64,000 nucleotides of DNA, taken from Nitrosomonadales bacterium (GTDB lineage Bacteria > Pseudomonadota > Gammaproteobacteria > Burkholderiales > Gallionellaceae). Every line of letters begins with the position of its first letter. Position 1 is the first letter of the stretch. Under the pieces are notes generated by a model. It searched no databases. It worked only from the letters and a program-made list of their open reading frames with translations, and had not been told where the DNA came from. The DNA is taken from positions 154,370-218,369 of the forward strand of contig JACRME010000013.1 in NCBI GenBank assembly GCA_016235045.1, in the 5' to 3' direction. Shown in pieces: positions 46,347 to 53,986 of the stretch. The position numbers and the translations under genes were made by a program.

Positions 46347-47165
46347 ATGAGCCAGCCCGTCAACCCACTCTCCGCCAGCGAACCCTGGAACCTCGTCGCC
46401 GACGGCTATGCCGAGACCACAATGCTCGTGTTCCAGCTGTTCGCCGAGGAAGCCATCGCCGCCAGCAAGCTCAAGCCCGGCGCGGTCGTGCTGGATGTCG
46501 CCTGCGGCCCCGGCACGCTGGCGCTCAAGCTCGCGCGCCGGGCAAACGAGGTGCATGGCATCGACTTCTCCGATGCCATGCTCGCCATATTCAAGACCAA
46601 AACCGAGCAGGCCGGATACCGCAACATCATCCTGCACTGCGGCGACGCACAAGCCCTGCCCTACGCCGACGCAACATTCGATGCCGCGTTCTCGCTGTTC
46701 GGCCTCATGTTCTTCCCCGATCGCAAAATGGGCTTCGCCGAAATCTACCGCACGCTCAAGCCGGGCGGCAGCGTCGCCGTCACCAGTTGGGCGCCGGTGG
46801 ACCAATCGCCCGCGATGCAGACCATGTTCGGCGCATTGCGCGCCATCAAACCCGACCTGCCGCCACCGCAGCGCTCCGTCACCACGCTGGAGAATCCCGA
46901 CCTCTTCAAGCAGGAGATGCGGGACGCCGGATTCCGCGACGTCGAGATACGCAGCATCACCAAACCCTTCCCCGTCACCACCATCCCGGAATTCTGGGAC
47001 AGCATGGTCAAGGGCAGCGCCCCGATACAGATGATGAAAAAGAACCTGGGCGAAACCCTGTGGCGCGAGAAGGAAAAACTCGCGCTCGATTATCTGAATG
47101 AAAGTTTGCCCGCGCTACCGACCGAGCTGACTTCGGATGCATGGCTGGGGGTGGGCGTGAAGTAA
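46347..47165 (+). CDS. Class I SAM-dependent methyltransferase, copy 1
   Basis: 272 aa. SAM-binding motif I VVLDVACGPGTLALKLARRA, then HGIDFSDAMLAIF, LHCGDAQALPYADATFDAAF and LKPGGSVAVTSWAP are typical of Methyltransf_11/UbiE-like enzymes. It closely resembles the gene at 50386 along its whole length. AGGA precedes the ATG. The substrate is unknown. Confidence 0.9.
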   Translation: MSQPVNPLSASEPWNLVADGYAETTMLVFQLFAEEAIAASKLKPGAVVLDVACGPGTLALKLARRANEVHGIDFSDAMLAIFKTKTEQAGYRNIILHCGDAQALPYADATFDAAFSLFGLMFFPDRKMGFAEIYRTLKPGGSVAVTSWAPVDQSPAMQTMFGALRAIKPDLPPPQRSVTTLENPDLFKQEMRDAGFRDVEIRSITKPFPVTTIPEFWDSMVKGSAPIQMMKKNLGETLWREKEKLALDYLNESLPALPTELTSDAWLGVGVK

Positions 47166-47263
47166 TTGGGCGTCGTCGAGACAAATATCCGCGTTTGTCA
47201 TTTAGCAAAAATGCCTGATTTCCAGTACAGTCACCTATCTGCAATTTACACCGGTACAAATCC

Positions 47264-47539
47264 ATGAACACGGAAGAACTGAGCAAGGAACAACGCGTCC
47301 TGCGCCAGATGCGCAAGACGCTGGCCAGCGTCGTCAAGGACGCCACCCCGCTCGGCGGACGCCCCAACCCGCTGAAGGACAGCACCATTCAGGAGATCAA
47401 GGATTGCTTCGTTTTGATTTCGGAGCGGGAAAGAGAACTCGCCGAGAAACTCGGCTTCGAGCAGGCCAAGCCCTATTACGCAGACGGCGAGCAGCCGAAT
47501 TCGAACGTGGTCAACTTCGTCAAACCAAACAAAGAGTAG
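47264..47539 (+). CDS. Conserved small hypothetical protein
   Basis: 91 aa, charged and largely helical: LSKEQRVLRQMRKTLASVVK, then STIQEIKDCFVLISERERELAEKL. No motif I can name. The composition and the ERERELAEKLGFEQ helix recall short betaproteobacterial proteins of unknown function. It ends 35 bases before the stop of the convergent propeller gene. Confidence 0.6.
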   Translation: MNTEELSKEQRVLRQMRKTLASVVKDATPLGGRPNPLKDSTIQEIKDCFVLISERERELAEKLGFEQAKPYYADGEQPNSNVVNFVKPNKE

Positions 47540-47574
47540 ATCGAAGCTGGTGGCAAGAGGGAAAGAATCAGCAA

Positions 47575-48549
47575 CTACCGCGTGATCGTGTAGATATACC
47601 CACCCTGAACAACAGCCACAAGTTTGCTGCCGTCCGATGAGGATGCAATCTGTTGCCAGTTCCTGGCCGACTCGTCGAGGACTGTCCAGGTCGCACCTGA
47701 GTCGTCGGAGGCATACAGCTTCCCAAAATTTTCTGCTGCAACCAGTCTGCTGCCATCGGCCGAAGAGGCGACCGATATCCAGTTCCTGGCCGACCCACGC
47801 GCTGTCCAGGTGACGCCGGAATCGGTGGAGGTGTATATATTCCCGCCCCACATCGCAGCCGCCAGTTTGCTGCCGTCCGACGAAGACGCGACGGCTGTCC
47901 AATACCTTAACGAGTCGCGCGGGAACCAGTTGGCACCGGAATCGGTGGAAGTGTAAAGATACCCCCCGGTGCCGGTACCCAACGCCGCGTTCCCATGATT
48001 CGCGGCCACCAGCTTGCTGCCGTCAGTCGAAGAGGCAACCGACATCCAATAAGCACCCGTACCAGCCACTCCGTACCAGTTTGCGCCGGAATCCACTGAA
48101 CCATAAAGCTGACCACCGATGACCGCCCCTTGCAGTTTGCTGCCATCGGACGATGACGCTACAGAATTCCAGGGCCTTGCAGAATCGCGCGGCGTCCAGC
48201 CAACGCCGTAATCAACAGATGTATATATCTGGCCGGTGTTCGCCGCAGCCACCAGTTTGCTTCCGTCCGAGGACGAGGCCACTGCACGCCAATTTCTGGC
48301 CGATTCCCGCGCCGTCCAGATCACGCCGCTATCATCTGACGTATAAAGCTGGCCGCCCATGACTGCCGCAACCAATCTGCTGCCGTCTTGAGAAGAAGCA
48401 ACCGCAACCCAGCCTCTGCCGGAATCTCTCGCCGTGATGACGGGGCTTCCTGTCGTTGGGTTTGTGCCAGAACCATCGCCACTGCCGCCACCGCCGCAGG
48501 CAGTCAAGATCGTGGCTAAAGCGATTGTCGCGCAAAAATGTTTAAACAT
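47575..48549 (-). CDS. Seven-repeat beta-propeller lipoprotein (BNR/sialidase-like)
   Basis: 324 aa. Signal peptide with lipobox TILTACGGG and a Gly-rich linker. The remainder is seven near-identical repeats of about 42 residues, each with a core like W-x-x-VASSSDGSKLVAA followed by GGxIYTSTDSGxxW and a closing SAR; the last repeat reads IASSSDGSKLVAVVQGG. This spacing fits a seven-bladed propeller with Asp-box (S-x-D-x-G-x-x-W) motifs. Probably a surface or periplasmic scaffold; no catalytic residues recognised. Confidence 0.82.
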   Translation of the reverse strand: MFKHFCATIALATILTACGGGGSGDGSGTNPTTGSPVITARDSGRGWVAVASSQDGSRLVAAVMGGQLYTSDDSGVIWTARESARNWRAVASSSDGSKLVAAANTGQIYTSVDYGVGWTPRDSARPWNSVASSSDGSKLQGAVIGGQLYGSVDSGANWYGVAGTGAYWMSVASSTDGSKLVAANHGNAALGTGTGGYLYTSTDSGANWFPRDSLRYWTAVASSSDGSKLAAAMWGGNIYTSTDSGVTWTARGSARNWISVASSADGSRLVAAENFGKLYASDDSGATWTVLDESARNWQQIASSSDGSKLVAVVQGGYIYTITR

Positions 48550-48581
48550 TGTTTCCCCCGTATTTACTTTCCGATCATACT

Positions 48582-48694
48582 AGGGAAGCGCTGATTTATT
48601 CGGTTTCGTCGTTCCGGCGAAGGCCGGAACCCAGTTAAATAAAGACACTGGATACCGGCCTTCGCCGGTATGACGAATTATTCAGCGTTTCCCT
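48582..48694. mobile_element. MITE-like element with terminal inverted repeats
   Basis: AGGGAAGCGCTGATTTATTCG at the left end and CGAATTATTCAGCGTTTCCCT at the right end are imperfect 21-base inverted repeats (about 18 of 21 pair). Inside are a second inverted pair, TTCCGGCGAAGGCCGGAA and TACCGGCCTTCGCCGGTA. No transposase. About 113 bp in the gap between the propeller and radical SAM genes. Confidence 0.7.
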
Positions 48695-48772
48695 TGCTTT
48701 GTTCCTCAATACTGATCAACCCGACAAGCGCGTATATTCTCTCACCGCGCGGCAACCCCGTTACAATTCGGC

Positions 48773-49654
48773 ATGCATTTAATCTACGACCAACCATTAT
48801 TCCGTCCGCCCTCCGAAGGCGACAACCTGATCATCCAGACCACGCTGGGCTGCAGCTTCAACCAGTGCAGCTTCTGCGCCATGTATCGCAGCAAGCAGTA
48901 TATCGAGCGCCCGCTGGCCGACGTGCTCGCCGATATCCACCAGGCCGCTGCCGATTGGCCGGATGCGAAGCGCGTGTTCCTGGCCGATGGCGATGCGCTG
49001 GCATTGCCCACCGAACACCTGCTCACCATCCTGCACGAACTTGCCGCGACCTTTCCGCGCCTGACGCGCGTCTCCTGCTACGCCACGCCCGGCAACCTCC
49101 AGCGCAAGAGCACCGAAGAACTGGTCCTGCTGCGCGAACACAAACTGACCCTGCTCTACTTCGGCATCGAATCCGGCTCAGACCTCATCCTGAAAAAGAT
49201 CACCAAGGGAACAACGCAGCGGCGCATGGCCGAAGTGCTGCACAAGGCGCACGCCAGCGGCATGAAAGTCTCCGCCACCGTCATCCTTGGGCTGGGCGGC
49301 ACGCAGCACAGCGACGAACATATAGTCGGCACCATCGCCCTGCTCAATAGCGCGCCCGTCACCTACCTCTCCACGCTGCAACTGTATCTGGACGACAGCA
49401 TCGTGGAAGAATTCCAGCGCAAGTTCGGCGAACCGTTCGAGATGCCGGACGACCAGGCGATCTTGAAAGAACAGGAAAGACTCATCAGCGGCCTCAACCC
49501 GCCGCAGCCGATGATCTTCCGCAGCAACCACGCATCCAATGCGCTGGCACTCGCGGGTAATCTGCCCAGAGACACAGAGAAACTGTTGCTGCAACTGCGT
49601 GAGGCGATGGAGGGACATCGTCCACTGCGACCGTATTTCATGCGCGGGCTCTGA
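48773..49654 (+). CDS. Radical SAM protein
   Basis: 293 aa. The N terminus has the cluster motif GCSFNQCSFCAMYRSKQY with Cx4CxxC spacing, seen in a group of uncharacterised radical SAM proteins (often reading CSxNxCxFCxMY). Later FLADGDALALPTEHLLTIL, LLYFGIESGSDLILKKI and VSATVILGLGGTQHSDEH are normal for the half-barrel. The reaction is unknown. Confidence 0.87.
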   Translation: MHLIYDQPLFRPPSEGDNLIIQTTLGCSFNQCSFCAMYRSKQYIERPLADVLADIHQAAADWPDAKRVFLADGDALALPTEHLLTILHELAATFPRLTRVSCYATPGNLQRKSTEELVLLREHKLTLLYFGIESGSDLILKKITKGTTQRRMAEVLHKAHASGMKVSATVILGLGGTQHSDEHIVGTIALLNSAPVTYLSTLQLYLDDSIVEEFQRKFGEPFEMPDDQAILKEQERLISGLNPPQPMIFRSNHASNALALAGNLPRDTEKLLLQLREAMEGHRPLRPYFMRGL

Positions 49655-49687
49655 ACACCCGGAACTGACATAATTCACAGCAACAAA

Positions 49688-49712
49688 ACCCGCCAAACTG
49701 GCGAGTTGTTTT
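49688..49712 (+). terminator. Weak intrinsic terminator after the radical SAM gene
   Basis: ACCCGCCA and TGGCGAGT pair around AAC with one mismatch and are followed by TGTTTT. The T-run overlaps the region just upstream of the small gene at 49725. Confidence 0.4.
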
Positions 49713-49724
49713 GGGGAGAAAACG

Positions 49725-49883
49725 ATGAAAGTCAGCACTAGTCTGAACCAGAAAATCGCCCAAGCTGTCCAGACCTCAATGCAGATTGAAGGCTGCAAGC
49801 CGGTACAATCCGACGCGGTCAAAAAGCAGGCACAAGCCCTGATGGAACAGCACCGTGTCCAAGTATCAGTTCGCAGAAAGTGA
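49725..49883 (+). CDS. 52-residue orphan Fic-antitoxin-like (VbhA-type) peptide
   Basis: A GGGGAG ribosome site lies 7 bases before the ATG. The peptide begins MKVSTSLNQKIAQAVQTSMQ and continues IEGCKPVQSDAVKKQAQALM. It includes SMQIEG, which fits the (S/T)xxxE(G/N) inhibitory helix of class I Fic antitoxins such as VbhA. No Fic-domain protein is visible in the window. It may be a relic, or the real partner may be elsewhere. Gene reality is moderately supported by the ribosome site and the motif. Confidence 0.5.
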   Translation: MKVSTSLNQKIAQAVQTSMQIEGCKPVQSDAVKKQAQALMEQHRVQVSVRRK

Positions 49884-50232
49884 CATCTACCTGCCCGGCA
49901 AGGCATAGAAACCTTTAATAAGGCAGCCCCAATTAATACTTTCAGACGCGCAAGACGTTTCTGCATTTCCCAATCCCCTTTCTTTCCGCATTGACACTAC
50001 CTAACTAACTCAAATACAGTTCGCCCCACTTGCAGATCTGCCCAACGCACATCACGCCACATGAATGGCGCGAGGCTTAAGGCAGAATCCCCAGAAAAGT
50101 GAGGCTGGCGCAAAAAAAAATCCGCACAGCGGACGACGTAGCCACACGCTTGCAACAGGGGGAAAGAATGACTGCATCAGTCGCGCAGATCGAATCGAAG
50201 ATGTTTCTGATTCGAAGTTCGGAATGGCAACC

Positions 50233-50259
50233 TTTAAGGTCACAAATTGTGACCTCAAA
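50233..50259. promoter_or_regulatory. Palindrome 1, operator-like
   Basis: AGGTCACAAATTGTGACCT is a perfect 9+1+9 palindrome (50237-50255) extended by TTT and AAA outside one mismatch. A sibling palindrome lies 66 bases away. Such symmetry is typical of a dimeric repressor site. Confidence 0.55.
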
Positions 50260-50296
50260 CGAAAAACCCGCTGGGCGCTGCCTCAATACCCAATCC

Positions 50297-50327
50297 GACT
50301 TGAAATCACAATTTGTGATCTCAAGTC
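50297..50327. promoter_or_regulatory. Palindrome 2, operator-like
   Basis: GACTTGA, ATCACAA, a central T, then TTGTGAT and TCAAGTC form a 31-base palindrome with one mismatch. The core ATCACAATTTGTGAT matches palindrome 1 except at two symmetric positions. It sits 59 bases before the second methyltransferase. Confidence 0.55.
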
Positions 50328-50340
50328 GACGCCGCCTCCA

Positions 50341-50380
50341 TCCCCTCCCCCATGCAGGGGGAGGGTTAGGGTGGGGGTAG
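50341..50380. repeat. Family B single unit upstream of methyltransferase copy 2
   Basis: CCCCTCCCCCATGCAGGGGG then AGGGTTAGGGTGGGGGTAG resembles one half of the doublet at 32437. The GGGGGT at its right end lies 8 bases before the methyltransferase ATG and may serve as its ribosome site. The rest of 49884-50385 is non-coding apart from the two palindromes. Confidence 0.75.
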
Positions 50381-50385
50381 ACTCC

Positions 50386-51198
50386 ATGAGCGCCAACCCC
50401 CTCTCCGCCAGCGAACCCTGGAACCTCGTCGCCGACGGCTACGCCGAGACCACCATGCTCGTATTCGAGCAATTCGCCGACGAAGCCATCGCCGCCAGCA
50501 AACTCAAACCGAACTCAACCGTACTCGATGTCGCCTGCGGCCCCGGCACATTGGCGCTGCGGCTTGCGCACCAAGCAGCGCAAGTACACGGCATCGACTT
50601 CTCCGAAGCCATGCTCGCCGTGTTCCGCAACAAGATCGAACAAGCCGGACACCGCAACATCGCCCTGCACTGCGGCGACGCGCAGACCCTGCCCTATGCG
50701 GATGCTTCCTTCGACGCCGCCTTCTCTCTGTTCGGCCTCATGTTCTTCCCTGACAGGCAACAGGGCTTCGCCGAAATCTACCGCACGCTCAAACCGGGCG
50801 GCAGCATCGCCCTCACCAGTTGGGCGCCCGTGGACCAATCGCCCGCCATGCAAACCATGTTCGGCGCACTGCGCGCCATCAAGCCCGACCTGCCGCAACC
50901 GCAACGCTCCGTCACCACGCTGGAAAACCCCAAACGCTTCAAACAAGAGATGGAAGAAGCCGGATTCCGCAACATCGAGATACGCAGCGTCACCAAAGCC
51001 TTCCCCGTCGGCAGTACCGGCGAATTCTGGGACAACATGGTCAAGGGCAGCGCGCCGATACAGATGATGAAGAAGGGTCTGGGTGAAGCGTTGTGGCGCG
51101 AGAAGGAAAAGCTGGCGCTGGCTTGGCTGGAAGAGACACTACCTGCGCTGAACGGACCGTTGACTTCGGATGCTTGGTTGGGTGTGGGGGTGAAGTGA
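50386..51198 (+). CDS. Class I SAM-dependent methyltransferase, copy 2
   Basis: 270 aa from the ATG at 50386 (MSANPLSASEPWNLVADGYA). A longer reading upstream from 50065 only translates the palindrome/repeat region and has no support. It is very similar to the gene at 46347 throughout (for example WAPVDQSPAMQTMFGALRAI and ALWREKEKLAL versus TLWREKEKLAL), so it is a recent paralogue. Motif I is VLDVACGPGTLALRL. Its stop overlaps the next start by TGATG. Confidence 0.9.
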   Translation: MSANPLSASEPWNLVADGYAETTMLVFEQFADEAIAASKLKPNSTVLDVACGPGTLALRLAHQAAQVHGIDFSEAMLAVFRNKIEQAGHRNIALHCGDAQTLPYADASFDAAFSLFGLMFFPDRQQGFAEIYRTLKPGGSIALTSWAPVDQSPAMQTMFGALRAIKPDLPQPQRSVTTLENPKRFKQEMEEAGFRNIEIRSVTKAFPVGSTGEFWDNMVKGSAPIQMMKKGLGEALWREKEKLALAWLEETLPALNGPLTSDAWLGVGVK

Positions 51199-52424
51199 TG
51201 GCTGGAGAAAACCGTGGTCAGTCACCGATGATTGTTTCTGCGAATATTTACTGGGTCGCCGTTCTCGCAATATCGATGTTGGCTGGTTGCGGTGGAAACG
51301 GTGGAAGCGGTGGAGGCACTTCAAATAGCGTGCTGCTCGATCAACCGCTCAACCCGGTTGTCAGGGTGTATTCCGCTCAGGAAGTCATGCTGTCATGGAT
51401 CGATAATTCAGCCAATGAGGACGGCTTTATTGTCGAAAAAAGCCTGGATAACATCACCTTCACGGAAGTCGGCAGGGTCGGAAGGAATACCGTGACCTTT
51501 TCGGATATGACAACGGCCAATAACCAGACGCTCTATTATCGGGTGGCTACCTATCAAGGCACTAATTTATCAACCTATACGGATACGGTGCATGCATTCC
51601 ATTATTTTTTCGATGCCTGCGTATCCAGTCCGGTCGTCCAGAACACATCAAGTGGCAAGCTGTATCCGTTGACCATCAGCGGGTTAAATTATTCCTCTGA
51701 TCATCACAGCTCGGTGACCGACATGAATTCATCGTTTGGTTTCGATGCGAATGCAAACACACTTTTTTCGATTGGCTACATACCGATTTCCAACATTTCA
51801 GCCAAGGCTTTTACCAGTACAAATGACCTCGTTGCGGGTATCACTCTGGGTACAAGCAGCACAGCCAATGCCGAAATGAATATTCTCAGGTTGTTATTGG
51901 CGCTTGATGGCGATACCAACAGCACCAACGGCATCCAGCTTCCTTGCAATCTGAGCACGGCATCCGGGGATATAGATTTCACCCTGAACGAGACTGCATT
52001 TGCCAATCAGGCAGATGTTATCCGCTTACTAAATGGCAATGTGCTTCCCACACAGGCTCAGGCTTTATCACAATTTCAAGATGCTCGAAAAAGATACTAT
52101 TCAGGTAATTACCGGGTTTTTTACGCCAATTATTTATCAGGTATGTATCCTGTGGCAGTCGGCCATATTTATTTCACTATTAATGTAGATGGGACCGTGA
52201 CGGTGACAGAATTTGTGGATGACAGCTCCAGCAGCAATCTGACCACGGCAAGCTTTTTGCCGGATAGCGCCCAGAACCTGTATTTCAGAGCATCAAGATC
52301 CGATGTGTTGTACAGCGACCTGAAAATCAATGCCAATATTGAACCATCCTATGCCATGACCGGCCGATTCGAATTGAATGGTCTTCTCAAGCTGAGTGAT
52401 GCTATCAGTGGGGCTAAATATTAG
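51198..52424 (+). CDS. Lipoprotein with fibronectin-like N-terminal region
   Basis: 408 aa from the ATG at 51198 (a second ATG at 51228 gives a cleaner signal peptide, MIVSANIYWVAVLAISMLAGC). Lipobox SMLAGC is followed by a Gly-rich linker, then a fibronectin-III-like segment (NPVVRVYSAQEVMLSWIDNS, FTEVGRVGRNTVTFSD). The rest is beta-rich and unrecognised. Codon use and base composition are AT-rich compared with neighbours, suggesting transfer. Short inverted motifs bracket it (51204-51237, 52663-52690). Confidence 0.65.
   Translation: MAGENRGQSPMIVSANIYWVAVLAISMLAGCGGNGGSGGGTSNSVLLDQPLNPVVRVYSAQEVMLSWIDNSANEDGFIVEKSLDNITFTEVGRVGRNTVTFSDMTTANNQTLYYRVATYQGTNLSTYTDTVHAFHYFFDACVSSPVVQNTSSGKLYPLTISGLNYSSDHHSSVTDMNSSFGFDANANTLFSIGYIPISNISAKAFTSTNDLVAGITLGTSSTANAEMNILRLLLALDGDTNSTNGIQLPCNLSTASGDIDFTLNETAFANQADVIRLLNGNVLPTQAQALSQFQDARKRYYSGNYRVFYANYLSGMYPVAVGHIYFTINVDGTVTVTEFVDDSSSSNLTTASFLPDSAQNLYFRASRSDVLYSDLKINANIEPSYAMTGRFELNGLLKLSDAISGAKY
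51204..51237. repeat. Copy of a GTGGTCTGTCCCC-type motif (left)
   Basis: AAAACCGTGGTCAGTCACCG then ATGATTGTTT is an imperfect copy, in the opposite orientation, of the segment at 52663-52690. Motifs of this kind are, from memory, often found near REP-associated transposases; none is here. Confidence 0.45.
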
Positions 52425-52627
52425 AGCCTGCCAAGGCATATGCTGATCGCATTCAACAGGGTCCAATCAAGAGGGTCACCCATTAGTGAATCGGGGTCGA
52501 TTCACTTCAAGTCAGGCGTTGCACTTCATATTTGAACCCGTGTATGCTCTTTAAAGTGCAATTAGATATAAATGCCAATTAACCTACTGGCAGTGATCTG
52601 GGGTTAGCATCGAAATAACTTCCCACA

Positions 52628-52658
52628 ACAAAGCCCGGCATCGCCGGGCTTTGTTTTT
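52628..52658 (+). terminator. Strong intrinsic terminator
   Basis: ACAAAGCCCGGC (52628-52639), loop ATC, GCCGGGCTTTGT (52643-52654), then TTTT: a perfect 12-base stem and T-run, 200 bases after the lipoprotein stop. It ends the methyltransferase-lipoprotein transcript. The 52425-52627 stretch before it shows nothing else. Confidence 0.9.
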
Positions 52659-52662
52659 CCTC

Positions 52663-52690
52663 AAACAATCGGGGACAGACCACGGTTTCC
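52663..52690. repeat. Copy of a GTGGTCTGTCCCC-type motif (right)
   Basis: AAACAATCGGGGACAGACCA followed by CGGTTTCC is the reverse complement of the type seen at 51204-51237, directly after the terminator. Confidence 0.5.
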
Positions 52691-52743
52691 AAAAAGCTCA
52701 AGGAACGGCACCCCCTTCCCCTCCACCCCATTTTCCCTTACCA

Positions 52744-52774
52744 TGCAATTTGAAGTTTCTATTTTCAAATTGCA
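52744..52774. promoter_or_regulatory. Perfect inverted repeat just before the DUF4143 ATPase start
   Basis: TGCAATTTGAA (52744-52754) and TTCAAATTGCA (52764-52774) pair perfectly over 11 bases around a 9-base loop, ending 3 bases before the ATG. It covers where a ribosome site should be, and none is visible. It may be an operator or a translation-blocking hairpin. Confidence 0.55.
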
Positions 52775-52777
52775 AGT

Positions 52778-53944
52778 ATGCTAAACCGATCTGCATTTTC
52801 CACCGCATTGCGTCTGGCGCAGGGTTTTCCCGTGCTGGCGATCACGGGGCCGCGCCAGTCTGGTAAGACGACGTTGGCGCGCGCGCTGTTTGCCGATAAA
52901 CCTTATGTTTCCCTGGAAGACCCGGAGGAACGTTCGTTTGCCGATTCCGATCCGCGCGGTTTTCTGGCGCGATTTCCGCAGGGGGCAATCCTGGACGAGG
53001 TGCAGCGTTGCCCGGACTTGTTTGCTTATCTGCAAGGGGTGGTGGATACACGCCGGCGGATGGGGGAGTTTATTCTCACGGGGTCGCAGCAGTTTGGCTT
53101 GATGTCCAACATCAGCCAGTCGCTGGCGGGACGGGTGGGGTTGTTGCAGTTGCTGCCGTTTTCGTTGGCCGAGTTGAGGGAAGGCGGCTTGCTGCCCGCA
53201 ACGCTGGATGAAACGATGTTGCGCGGGTGTTATCCGCCGCTGTACGACCGCCCCGTTGCGCCCGGCGACTGGTTCCCCAACTACGTGACCACGTATCTGG
53301 AAAGGGATGTGCGGCAGTTGTTGGCGGTGCGCGATCTGTCTCTGTTCCAGCGTTTTCTCAAGATGTGCGCCGCACGCTCGGGGCAGTTACTCAATCTTTC
53401 CGCCTTGGCGGCGGATTGCGGCATTTCTCATGTAACCGCACGGGAATGGATGACGGTGCTGGAGGCGAGTTATGTCGTTTATCTGTTGCGCCCCCATCAT
53501 CTGAATTTCGGCAAGCGGCTGGTGAAGATGCCCAAGCTGTATTTTCTCGACACCGGTTTGATGGCGTATTTGCTGGGCATACGCGATGTGAATACGCTGA
53601 ACACCCATGCCTCGCGCGGTGCGTTGTTTGAAACGCTGGTGGTGTTCGAGTGGGTAAAGCGTCAGTACAACGCCGGTGAGGTTGCCGAGTTGTATTTCTG
53701 GCGCGACAGTGCGGGACATGAAGTTGATCTGTTGATCCCGCAGGGCAACCAGTTCATGCCCGTGGAAATCAAATCCGGCTCCACTTTCAGCAGCGACTGG
53801 ACGGCAGCAGTGCGCAAGTTGGCAGCCTTGTTCGGCGATGCTGCGTTACCGCCGGGCATTGTTTATGGCGGTGATGGGCAGTATGAGCGCGACGGCTGTC
53901 GCGTTGTCGGCTGGCAGGCACTGGCGGAATCCGTAGCGCAATAG
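52778..53944 (+). CDS. AAA ATPase with DUF4143 domain
   Basis: 388 aa. Walker A ITGPRQSGKTTLARALF and Walker B GAILDEVQRCPDLFAYLQGV, with sensor ILTGSQQFGLMSNISQSLAG, form an AAA_14 ATPase. The C-terminal DUF4143 part has YLERDVRQLLAVRDLSLFQR, FLDTGLMAYLLGI and YFWRDSAGHEVDLLIPQGNQ with a nuclease-like VEIKSG motif (D-ExK pattern). These proteins are widespread and uncharacterised, often in variable regions. Confidence 0.88.
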   Translation: MLNRSAFSTALRLAQGFPVLAITGPRQSGKTTLARALFADKPYVSLEDPEERSFADSDPRGFLARFPQGAILDEVQRCPDLFAYLQGVVDTRRRMGEFILTGSQQFGLMSNISQSLAGRVGLLQLLPFSLAELREGGLLPATLDETMLRGCYPPLYDRPVAPGDWFPNYVTTYLERDVRQLLAVRDLSLFQRFLKMCAARSGQLLNLSALAADCGISHVTAREWMTVLEASYVVYLLRPHHLNFGKRLVKMPKLYFLDTGLMAYLLGIRDVNTLNTHASRGALFETLVVFEWVKRQYNAGEVAELYFWRDSAGHEVDLLIPQGNQFMPVEIKSGSTFSSDWTAAVRKLAALFGDAALPPGIVYGGDGQYERDGCRVVGWQALAESVAQ

Positions 53945-53986
53945 CTGTGCAGCAAGTTTAAAACCCACGTTCGATAACCCCACCTC

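Noticed and set aside
46008..46805. Upstream extension of the yjbQ frame (405 residues in total)
   Set aside because: It overlaps the solo HicB and a methyltransferase on the other strand, has an Arg/Gly/Glu-rich composition, and YjbQ proteins are about 139 residues starting at MWLQKE.
50065..50385. 107-residue upstream extension of methyltransferase copy 2
   Set aside because: It translates palindromes and a repeat; copy 1 starts at the equivalent of 50386.
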